A DNA stretch of 23,880 nt from Deltaproteobacteria bacterium (GTDB taxonomy: Bacteria > Myxococcota_A > UBA9160 > SMWR01): NCBI GenBank assembly GCA_019313605.1, contig JAFDAW010000005.1, positions 1-23,880 on the forward strand, read 5' to 3'. The notes beneath the pieces are model-generated. The model was given only the letters and a program-made list of their open reading frames with translations, did not search any database and had not been told where the DNA came from. Below, piece after piece: positions 8,038 through 15,470 of the stretch. Every line of letters starts with the position of its first letter. Position 1 is the first letter of the stretch. The translations under genes were made by a program, and so were the position numbers.

Positions 8038-9357
8038 TTAGCGCCCTCGCATCCGGTAACCCACTCCGAGGAGTGAGACACCTGCGACCAGCATCGCCCA
8101 GGTCTGCGGCTCCGGAATGAACCTGATCCGGAGGATGCCGACACCGCCCGTCTCGAAGTTCACAGCGGGCTGGAGCCAGCGGGTGATCACCGGCGTCACC
8201 ATCTGAATCGTGCCCTTGCCGCTGGCCGTCCGATTGTCGGAGCCCTGGGTGTAAGCAACAGTATTGACCGGCCCACGCCCTGTGGCGGTGAGCGTCAAGT
8301 TGCCCGTCGCCCACGGGAAACGCGAACCCTCGACCAGGATTTCGCTCGCCTGCATCAGGGCCGTGTGGTAGTAGTACTGCATGGCGGTCACCACGTAGCC
8401 CGCGGTGAGGACACTGTTCGTGTCGTACCAGCCCGACTGTCCAATCGCCTCATAGCGCCATGTGCCTTCACCCAGCGAGCAGCCACCGTTGCGGTAGTAA
8501 CAGACCTTGGACGTAATAGCGCCCAGCATCTCCATGGTTCCGCCGAACTTGGCGGCGCCTTGCTTCATGTAGATGCCATCGTTCTTACGGGCGAGGCTGA
8601 AATCACCCGGACCCGCGCCCGGACCGAAGACGCCCACGTCGTTTTTCAGGTTCGCGTACGTGTAGCTATACACGTAGGGGTAGATGGCCCCGAAACTTCC
8701 GACCGCATCCGTCACCCGGATGCCTGCGGTGCCGGTAGTGGGAGCGGCGGCAAAATTGAACGCACCGCCTGTGGTCGTGTTTGCGCTCCAGACACCGGTG
8801 ACTGGATTACCCGCCTGAACCAGACCCTTGCCACCCGGTGTCGCTCCTGTGGAGGTGCCGTAGCACGATTGGATGTCGGGCTGGCCTCCGCTAGTGAAGA
8901 ACTTGGTGTTCCGGTAGAGCGGCGGCATCTTAAGTCCCTTCATACCGGTGGTGCTCGCCGTACCGTCCTTGGGCGGGCGCGCGGTCGCTCCGTTGCCCTG
9001 CCAGTTCGCCCAGGGTGCGCAAAACAGCGCGGCCGCTTGGGAGCCGCCCAAGGGGGCGAACTGCGGTGACTTGGTGTCTCCGTTCGTCGGCGTCGATTCA
9101 AACGGACAGCGCGGCTGATTGGCGTGGCACAGGATCCCCTGCGGCATTCCGAATCCCGTGTAGTACAGCGACTCGCTCCCGCCGCCGCCGCAGTGCGGGG
9201 CGAAGGTCGGAGAACTCGCCGCTGCCGAGCATTCGTTGGCGAACGCCTTGACGGTCCAAGAACCCTCGAAGAGCTGGACCCCGGCCTGGGCGGTCGTAGC
9301 GACGGCGATCCCGACGCTTAACAGGCCGACCATTAACAGTCTGTTGATGAATAACAT
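8038..9357 (-). CDS. PEP-CTERM sorting-domain protein, paralog 3
   Basis: A 439-residue third copy of the secreted family. The signal peptide is INRLLMVGLLSVGIA then TTAQA, followed by GVQLFEGSWTVKAF. The eight cysteines and the KVCYYRNGGCSLG, WRYEAIG and TPVITRWLQP blocks are retained. The C-terminus is IPEPQTWAMLVAGVSLLGVG with the tail YRMRGR, so exosortase processing is expected. The ATG at 9357 is preferred over longer forms because GGAGG lies nine bases before it. The whole unit, including its terminator and upstream box, is bracketed by the two inverted 141-bp elements. The 3' end and the sequence after the stop codon are very close to those of paralogs 1 and 2, which points to fairly recent tandem duplication or gene conversion. 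Confidence 0.9.
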   Translation of the reverse strand: MLFINRLLMVGLLSVGIAVATTAQAGVQLFEGSWTVKAFANECSAAASSPTFAPHCGGGGSESLYYTGFGMPQGILCHANQPRCPFESTPTNGDTKSPQFAPLGGSQAAALFCAPWANWQGNGATARPPKDGTASTTGMKGLKMPPLYRNTKFFTSGGQPDIQSCYGTSTGATPGGKGLVQAGNPVTGVWSANTTTGGAFNFAAAPTTGTAGIRVTDAVGSFGAIYPYVYSYTYANLKNDVGVFGPGAGPGDFSLARKNDGIYMKQGAAKFGGTMEMLGAITSKVCYYRNGGCSLGEGTWRYEAIGQSGWYDTNSVLTAGYVVTAMQYYYHTALMQASEILVEGSRFPWATGNLTLTATGRGPVNTVAYTQGSDNRTASGKGTIQMVTPVITRWLQPAVNFETGGVGILRIRFIPEPQTWAMLVAGVSLLGVGYRMRGR

Positions 9358-9699
9358 GTCTGTGAACCTCCGTTGTGACGGGGGGGCGCTCACGGAGCCG
9401 ACTCCCATCTCTTGTTCGGGCCTTATAAACCCCATTCGGGTCTAAACGCCCACGCTGCTAAAAGAGATCGGCAGACCACTGCCGGTAATCAAGCGGTCTG
9501 TAGAGCGAAAACGTGATCGGGGTCGCTTTTTCTTGAATCAGCCACAATCCGGGCGGAAATATGCAGCCGGGCCGGATTTCTCAGCAAACCGTTGCCGAAT
9601 CCCCCGTGGGAAATCCAATCCGCAGCGAGCGAGGCCTTCTTGCGCCGCCTCCTGGGTAGCCCTGGTTTCGGGGGCGGTGACCGGACTGGGGAGTGGATT
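9358..9699. other. Intergenic region upstream of PEP-CTERM paralog 3
   Basis: No gene is supported in this 342-base gap. The only recognised element is a diverged copy of the shared promoter block at 9499-9511. The leader close to the gene is not obviously similar to those of paralogs 1 and 2. Nothing else is recognised before the MITE-like copy at 9700. Confidence 0.5.
9499..9511 (-). promoter_or_regulatory. Diverged copy of the shared PEP-CTERM upstream box
   Basis: The minus strand reads TTTTCGCTCTACA, against TTTTCGCTTGACA before paralogs 1 and 2. The -35 box is degraded and I see no good -10, so promoter activity is doubtful. Confidence 0.35.
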
Positions 9700-9840
9700 G
9701 GTTGTGTCCCAAAGATTGTGCTTGGCGTGGAAATTATGCAGTGGCGGCAGCCACTTCCGGTCACGCGACGGATCCCATTTGCCAAGCCCCCGATCGCACA
9801 GGGGTTTGATCGCGATCAGCACAATCTTTGGGACACAACC
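9700..9840 (-). mobile_element. 141-bp MITE-like element, copy B (inverted)
   Basis: This is the reverse-complement copy of the element at 7812-7952, with identical 23-bp terminal repeats and the same length. About 53 bases at one end are identical and the differences cluster in the other half. There is no coding capacity and no obvious target duplication. It lies between PEP-CTERM paralog 3 and the helical-repeat gene. Confidence 0.8.
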
Positions 9841-10002
9841 GAAGAGATAGGGCTGGGTCGATGGGCCCGCGTTCGACCTGTGGGCCGGCCACTGCCCAGC
9901 AGCCATCGACCGGCAGCGCGGATTCGTGCCCGTGGCCCATCTTTCTATACAGTGACCGCCGCTCACCCACTGGAGCACGCTCACCTGGAGGCTTGCCGGT
10001 CA

Positions 10003-11013
10003 ATGAAATGGACAGCCGTGATCTTCGTCGCGCTCGCTCTCGCATTGGGCTTTTCGCTCGGGCGCACGACCGCCCCGGTCCTCGAAAACGAACTCGCCAG
10101 CGTGGCCTCGTTCAAACAAGCGCTCGAAGATCCGAACTGGCTGACGCGCTCGTATCGCTTCAGTTCCTTCCTGGTGGGCTTGAATCCCGAGAATCTGCCA
10201 GAGGCCCTCGAGGCTCTCGAACCCCACCTGCCGTGGTTGCTCACCGACGAATTTCGGGTGTTCATGCTCGCCTGGGTGCGATTCGACGCGAGTGGGGCCT
10301 TCGAGCAGGCGCAAGCCTGGCCACCGCAGATCCGCCGCAACGCGGGCGCCGCCGCCATGTACGCCTGGGGATTCCTCAACCCACTGGAGGCCGTGCGGGC
10401 GCTGAGTACCGTCGAGGACGCCGGCTTGCAGGAATTCTGGGGAGGGCGCCTGCTCGCCGGATGGACGCATGGCGAGTACCGGGACACCGCGAGCGACTAT
10501 ATTTCCAAGTTGCCCGAAGGCCAGATTCGACTGGCGTACCTTGGAACGCTCGCGTGGGAGATCTCGAAAGAGGGTCCCGAGGCTGTGATGCGCTGGGCAG
10601 AAGGCGTGCCGAACGACCCGCCGCGTTTCAAGCAGGCCGTCTTCATAAAGGCGACCAGCACCCTCGCCGGGGTCGACGCCCCACTGACCGCGCATTGGCT
10701 GAACGGCCACCTGGATCACGACTACGTGGATGACGCGCTGATGATCGTGGCCGGTAGTTGGGTGACAAACGATGGTCCCGCGGCCATGAAATGGCTCACC
10801 GGACTCCCCCCTACGAAAAAGCGCGACACCGCAGTGAAAAGCGGCTTCAGGGTCTGGTTCAATCGCTCACCACAGGAAGCGGAGAGCTGGTTGAAATCGG
10901 TCAGTCCCGAATACGCCGTCGACCCCGCCGTACGCTTCATGGTGGAGCGGAATCGAGACAAGCGGCCTGGAGTCTCGCGAATGTGGGCGGCGCGCCTCGC
11001 GAGCAAGTCGTAG
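10003..11013 (+). CDS. Membrane-anchored alpha-helical repeat protein
   Basis: A 336-residue protein with an N-terminal signal anchor (AVIFVALALALGFSLG, residues 5-20); the rest is predicted to lie in the periplasm. The second half shows a recurring pattern of about 33 residues in which a helix ends in W then two or three residues then LP or similar: GPEAVMRWAEGVP (about 190), APLTAHWLNGHL (about 224), GPAAMKWLTGLPP (about 257), SPQEAESWLKSVSP (about 288). This resembles TPR/HAT-type solenoids that mediate protein contacts; I do not recognise a named family. The ATG at 10003 is chosen because GGAGG ends 11 bases upstream and the signal anchor starts there. The open frame upstream runs through the repeat at 9700-9840 and is not coding. 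The gene converges on the FG-GAP gene with a 49-base gap. Confidence 0.7.
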   Translation: MKWTAVIFVALALALGFSLGRTTAPVLENELASVASFKQALEDPNWLTRSYRFSSFLVGLNPENLPEALEALEPHLPWLLTDEFRVFMLAWVRFDASGAFEQAQAWPPQIRRNAGAAAMYAWGFLNPLEAVRALSTVEDAGLQEFWGGRLLAGWTHGEYRDTASDYISKLPEGQIRLAYLGTLAWEISKEGPEAVMRWAEGVPNDPPRFKQAVFIKATSTLAGVDAPLTAHWLNGHLDHDYVDDALMIVAGSWVTNDGPAAMKWLTGLPPTKKRDTAVKSGFRVWFNRSPQEAESWLKSVSPEYAVDPAVRFMVERNRDKRPGVSRMWAARLASKS

Positions 11014-11062
11014 TGCGATTGCCCCGCGTCGAGCCGCACCGCTCGGCAACACGGCGGGTCCG

Positions 11063-14000
11063 TCACGGGATCCGCTGCGAAACCTCGCTGGCGCGCGCAG
11101 GGTCGACCACCCCGACGCCCTGATGCACCGTGTAGCTCGCATTCGCCGCAAGGGCCGGTAGCGTCTGCCGCTCGCCGTTCGGCCAGATGATCTGCACGTC
11201 CACCGAACGCGATTGCCCGACTCCGAAGTGTTGCTGTTTGGGGTTCATCGAGAGATAACCAGAGCCCGCCTGCACTTCGCGGCGCGCGTGCGTTCCATCT
11301 TCGAGGGTCACGACGATCCGCGCACCGATGGCATCCCGACTGCTGCGCGGGCCGGGCTCGACGGCAAACCACTCCACCAGCCAATTCGGCGCGCGATCTT
11401 CCGACTCTTCGAGCCAGCGTCGGACCTCCGCGCCGAACCACTTCCAGCCACAATCGGCGAACTCGTCACAGGTGGCATCCGCGACGCTCGACCGGTCGGG
11501 ATCACCGACGAGTCGAAGCTTGATCCATCCCCTCCCCTGCTTGTCGGCGACGTTGCGCAAGAACGTCGCCGGCGCGTGGAAGTTGTTCACCGCAATATCG
11601 AGGTCGCCGTCGTCGTCGTAGTCGAGGTAGGCCGTGCTTCGCGAATTCGCCGCAAAGTCGGCACCGCTCCCGAGAGAAACGTTCTTGAGCTTCCCGTCCT
11701 CATTGAGAAAGAGCACGTTCGACTCGCGACGGTGGTCGAGCAGGAGCTCGCGAGTCGGTACGTTGGGATTCACCGGCCGGTAGACCATCGAGAACGTATT
11801 GAAGTCGTTGGTGCCATTGACCAGATACAGGTCCTCGTCGCCGTCGTGGTCGAAATCCAGAAACTCGGCGTCCCACGCCCAGCCGGTAGAATTCGAACCG
11901 CGCTCGACATCCTTCGAGGGCACATATCTGGTGAGCCGGCCCTGTTCGAGGTGAGACATGTAGAACATGTCCGATTCCTTGATCAGCATTCCCGCCATTG
12001 CACGCAGATCGAAATCGATCGGAGTGTTCGGATCGGGGAAGACGTATTTGTTGTCCTTCACGAGCATGGCGAGATTCGAAATGTAGATATCGGGGTGATC
12101 GTCGTCGTTGAGGTCGGCGATCCCGACGTTCATCGAGTGGTAGGCCTTGATGACACCGAGGGCGGGAGCCGCATTTTCGAATTTTCCGGAGCCCAGGTTC
12201 CGCAAGAACGAGTTTCGGCCGTAGTCATTGGCCACGATGATGTCCTGGCGCCCATCCCGATCGAAGTCGACATGCGATACCGCCTGGGTCCAGCCCACGT
12301 CCGCCGTCCCGCTGCCCTCGGTCACGTTCTCGAAATGCAGACCGCCTAGATTGCGGAAGAGCTGATTCGGCAGCGCGTTTTGGTTGTTTCGATCGACGGT
12401 CGGGACTTTGCCGCGAAGGTAGTCACCAAAGTAGGTGATGTAGATGTCGAGTAGGCCATCCGAGTCGAAATCGAAGACCGCTGCCGGTCCCGCGACGAGC
12501 CCCTCACCACCGAGCCCCGAGTCTTGCGTCACGTCTTCGAAGCGCGCCCCACCAACGTTGTGGTAGAGCCGATGATCGTCGTTCACGTAGGTGACCAGGA
12601 TGTCCTGGCGCCCGTCGTTGTCGAAGTCCGCGATGATCGGACTGCGGGCCTCGCCGTGGGTACCGTCCGCGCGCGACCATTCGATGCCGGCTTCCCGGCT
12701 CGCATCCGCAAAGCCCCCGCGCCCGTCGTTCAACAGCAACGCGATTCCGGCGCCCCCGACGAAGAGCAGATCGACATCGGAGTCTCCGTCGACATCCTCC
12801 GCGGCGACACCACCGCCCGAGAACGTGGGCGGCGTCTTCAGTTGCTTGTGGCGGAACTCGCCCAGCCAGGTCGACGAGCGGTGGTTGAAATCAACGCCCA
12901 CTGCAGCGGTTACGTCGGAAAAGAAGGCTGCTGCATCGACCTCCTCGCCCTCACGCCCGCGCTGGGTTGAAGCGGATGCGATCCGACTCTGGGTCTCGAT
13001 GATCTCGGGGGCGGCGTGGTGTCGGCTGGCGCGCTCTCGGATGAGAGGTGCGGCCGCCTCGATGTCTTCGGGCTGGAGGCGAACCGTATAGCCGGTTTCG
13101 CGGGCGATGATCCCCGCCACGCGCAGGAGAAGCACACCGTATTGCGAGATGCCCTCGGCGAGAATCTCCGCCGCAAAGGGGTCTGGCAGGATCGAATTCG
13201 GCGGCGCCGCGTGGGTCGCCTGACGAAGAGACTGCCAATGGGTTCCGAAGTCCCGGAAGGAGTCGCAGTCGAAGGCCTCGAGGATGACCCGCTCGTCGTC
13301 GGCAAGCCGACCGAAGACGTGAACGTCCTCGAACTCGTCGATCTGATTCGGGATGAGCTGTTGGGCGGCGGCCGTGGCCTCGGCGCTCCGGATGAGCGGG
13401 TCTTCAGCCTCGCGAGCCCGTCGGTCCGCTTCGCGCAACAGCTCGCTCGCAAAGGCATCGAGCTCATGCCCGAGGGTGGCGACGAGCTTTCGACGCTCTT
13501 CGATCATCGACGACACGGGCTGCCGCGCGTAGAAGCGGCTGATGTTGAAGACGAGGAGTCGAATCTCGTCGCGGCCCTCGAGGTTGTTGTATTTGCGATA
13601 GGCGGCCAACTTGCGCTCGACGACCTCGTCGAGAAGAGCGAGCGCCTGGGCGCGGCCCTCGGAACTAGCGGACACCTCGACGTGCCCTGCCGGATCGGGC
13701 TTCGCAAGGTTCTCGCCGAGGCCCGGGAGGAGCCGAGCCCACGCCTCTCTCAATCCCGGCTCACTGATCTCGTACTCGCTTTGCTCGCGCGCTGCGCGAT
13801 CTGCGAGTACCAACGCGCTCAGGGCGACGATGTCGAGGGCTTCGCGGAGTTCGTCGATACTCTCGGATTCGAGGTCGACCAGCGGGGCGCCACCCAACAC
13901 CATGAAATCCTGCTGCACCGCGAGGATGGCTCGCAGCGAATAGGCGATCGAAGCGTATTGGGTCGCGCGGATCTCCGGAACCACGACCGGGGGAGCACCT

Positions 14001-14428
14001 GGAAATGTGATCTGCCACTCACCGTCGACGCTCCGATCGATGCTGACGATTTTCTCGATCTCCGGGCTGAGGTGGCGCGGTTGGATGGCCGACGCACCCT
14101 CCCGCAGTGCGACGGTCGATGCCCGAGCCCAGAGATCGCGAACCAGATGCACCTGCAGCTCGACGCTCGCGCTTCGTGCAGCATCGCTCAGGGGTGTTCC
14201 GAAGAGAAAATCCTCGAAGCGGTTTGCCGAAGAGTGGCATTTGGCGTCGTGGTCCGACTCCAGCTGCTCGATGGCGGAGAGCAGCGGATCCACCGACATG
14301 CCGAAATCTGAACTCTCCGGGGATTCACTCGATATTTCCGCGGCGACAGCGGAGCGGGCAATTGCGTTTTCCGCATTCGAGCCGGAGAGAATGTTGGCGA
14401 TCGCTATCGCGAACAAGATCCTTTGCAT
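11063..14428 (-). CDS. Secreted FG-GAP/VCBS repeat protein with UnbV/ASPIC C-terminus (CRTAC1-like)
   Basis: A 1121-residue exported protein. The signal peptide is about residues 1-19 (MQRILFAIAIANILSGSNA). Residues 40-490 are helical and match no family I can name; three segments look histone-fold-like. From about 502 (FFSDVTAAVGVDFNH) comes a beta-propeller of FG-GAP repeats with seven Ca-binding D-x-D-x-D-G type motifs, for example DVDGDSDVDLLFVGG, DFDNDGRQDILVT, DFDHDGDEDLYLVNG and DYDDDGDLDIAVNNF. Residues about 1032-1106 form the UnbV/ASPIC domain (GARIVVTLEDGTHARREVQ, HFGVGQ, VQIIWPNGERQTL). Family members are extracellular or surface proteins, probably binding proteins or glycans; the specific role is unknown. 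The ATG at 14428 has AGG four bases before it. An ATG at 14440 is an alternative, and the frame stays open to 14611. The gene is divergent from the one at 14649. Confidence 0.85.
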   Translation of the reverse strand: MQRILFAIAIANILSGSNAENAIARSAVAAEISSESPESSDFGMSVDPLLSAIEQLESDHDAKCHSSANRFEDFLFGTPLSDAARSASVELQVHLVRDLWARASTVALREGASAIQPRHLSPEIEKIVSIDRSVDGEWQITFPGAPPVVVPEIRATQYASIAYSLRAILAVQQDFMVLGGAPLVDLESESIDELREALDIVALSALVLADRAAREQSEYEISEPGLREAWARLLPGLGENLAKPDPAGHVEVSASSEGRAQALALLDEVVERKLAAYRKYNNLEGRDEIRLLVFNISRFYARQPVSSMIEERRKLVATLGHELDAFASELLREADRRAREAEDPLIRSAEATAAAQQLIPNQIDEFEDVHVFGRLADDERVILEAFDCDSFRDFGTHWQSLRQATHAAPPNSILPDPFAAEILAEGISQYGVLLLRVAGIIARETGYTVRLQPEDIEAAAPLIRERASRHHAAPEIIETQSRIASASTQRGREGEEVDAAAFFSDVTAAVGVDFNHRSSTWLGEFRHKQLKTPPTFSGGGVAAEDVDGDSDVDLLFVGGAGIALLLNDGRGGFADASREAGIEWSRADGTHGEARSPIIADFDNDGRQDILVTYVNDDHRLYHNVGGARFEDVTQDSGLGGEGLVAGPAAVFDFDSDGLLDIYITYFGDYLRGKVPTVDRNNQNALPNQLFRNLGGLHFENVTEGSGTADVGWTQAVSHVDFDRDGRQDIIVANDYGRNSFLRNLGSGKFENAAPALGVIKAYHSMNVGIADLNDDDHPDIYISNLAMLVKDNKYVFPDPNTPIDFDLRAMAGMLIKESDMFYMSHLEQGRLTRYVPSKDVERGSNSTGWAWDAEFLDFDHDGDEDLYLVNGTNDFNTFSMVYRPVNPNVPTRELLLDHRRESNVLFLNEDGKLKNVSLGSGADFAANSRSTAYLDYDDDGDLDIAVNNFHAPATFLRNVADKQGRGWIKLRLVGDPDRSSVADATCDEFADCGWKWFGAEVRRWLEESEDRAPNWLVEWFAVEPGPRSSRDAIGARIVVTLEDGTHARREVQAGSGYLSMNPKQQHFGVGQSRSVDVQIIWPNGERQTLPALAANASYTVHQGVGVVDPARASEVSQRIP

Positions 14429-14576
14429 ACAACCTCGCATTGGAGGAACCGCGGCAGAACCCTTTCTATTGCAGCATCTTAGCAGCGTACGATGGCCGAT
14501 TGTGGCAACTTCCGTCCGAGGATCGACCCGACCGCTGCGAGTCGTGCCGAAAAACGCAATATACCCGACTCGATCG

Positions 14577-14606
14577 TGGACTCCCCAGCAAACAACGGGA
14601 TATAAT
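14577..14606 (+). promoter_or_regulatory. Sigma-70-type promoter of the DUF3313-like gene
   Basis: TGGACT (14577-14582), an 18-base spacer and a consensus TATAAT (14601-14606). Transcription would start near 14613, about 35 bases before the ATG at 14649, with a good ribosome site between. It lies in the 220-base divergent gap. Confidence 0.65.
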
Positions 14607-14648
14607 GACACCGAGTTCGTTCACGGACCGACGACGGGAGGGGACGCT

Positions 14649-15380
14649 ATGCCGGATTTAGTCCACACCCAAGAGACCGCAACTCATCGCACGCGCGCGG
14701 CCCTCGGATTTGCGTTGCTCGCACTTTGGCTCGGGAGCCAGGCCTCTGCCAACACCCCACCGACCTTCGAGACGGAAGGCGATATCACCACACTCGAAAA
14801 CGGCCTGCAGCTGGTTTCGACCCGAGGGGCGGAGATGTTCTGGGTCCGACCCGGTGTCGACCTCCGCGCCTACGACCGGGTGGCGCTGCGACCGGTCAGT
14901 GTCGAGTACAAGGAAACACCTCGACATTATCGGCTCGATCCGTCGTCCGCGGGGGTCCTGCTGACGGAGCGAGATCACCAGCGACTCCAGCAATCGTTCT
15001 ACGACATCTTCAAGACCGGGTTGGCGAATGGGGTGGGGTTCGGTCCCGCATCGCAGCCGGATCCGGGCCTGCTGTGGGTCTCGACTACGTTGCTCGACGT
15101 GGTCGTGCACAATAACAAGAGACCCATCACAAACGAACTGGGCTGGATTTCGAATTTCGGTGAAATGACCCTGCGGGTCGATTTCGCCGACGGTGAGACG
15201 GGCGAGGCGATTGCGCGCTTCGAAGAGCGCCGGACGATCGGACCCTCGGGAGCATTCGTCGGCAGTGTCGTTCGCAAGGATCGCTCTTACTGGTCGTTTG
15301 TTCGCGCCAACCTTGCCCGCTGGTCCGAACTCGTCCGACAGCGAATGCACGAGCAACGTACCGAGACAGCGGGTTTCTGA
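14649..15380 (+). CDS. DUF3313-like exported protein
   Basis: A 243-residue protein with a signal peptide (RAALGFALLALWLGSQASA, about residues 16-34). The mature part contains EMFWVRPGVDLRAYDRVALRPVSVEY and a later WSFVRANLARWSELVRQRM helix. This arrangement matches the DUF3313 family as I remember it: W/F-x-x-PGVDLxxYDRVxxxPV near the N-terminus, in periplasmic or lipoprotein-like proteins of unknown function. There is no lipobox cysteine, so it is probably soluble in the periplasm. The ATG at 14649 follows GGGAGGGG at an ideal distance. A strong promoter precedes it. The fused spermidine-synthase gene begins 90 bases downstream, so the two may be co-transcribed. Confidence 0.75.
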   Translation: MPDLVHTQETATHRTRAALGFALLALWLGSQASANTPPTFETEGDITTLENGLQLVSTRGAEMFWVRPGVDLRAYDRVALRPVSVEYKETPRHYRLDPSSAGVLLTERDHQRLQQSFYDIFKTGLANGVGFGPASQPDPGLLWVSTTLLDVVVHNNKRPITNELGWISNFGEMTLRVDFADGETGEAIARFEERRTIGPSGAFVGSVVRKDRSYWSFVRANLARWSELVRQRMHEQRTETAGF

Positions 15381-15470
15381 GCGGACGCCTGAAACCCGAA
15401 CCAGTTCCCCGCAACCCCGTCGCGACCGCGCCGGTCACGGTTGGCGGGCCGTAGCGCGGACGAAACAGCA

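Noticed and set aside
7812..9840. Repeated 141-bp sequences as a CRISPR array or riboswitch pair
   Set aside because: There are only two copies, far apart and inverted relative to each other, with terminal inverted repeats; this fits a MITE and not a CRISPR array or cis-regulator.
9946..9951. TATACA as a -10 box for the gene at 10003
   Set aside because: No recognisable -35 box is present at the right distance; the evidence is too weak to list as a feature.
9592..10002. Extension of the helical-repeat gene upstream to 9592
   Set aside because: The extended frame passes through the MITE-like repeat, whereas the ATG at 10003 has a ribosome site and starts a signal anchor.
13016..14311. Long plus-strand open frame (431 codons) opposite the FG-GAP gene
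   Set aside because: It is antisense to a protein with clear domains; long antisense frames are expected in GC-rich DNA, and its product has no recognisable motif or signal.
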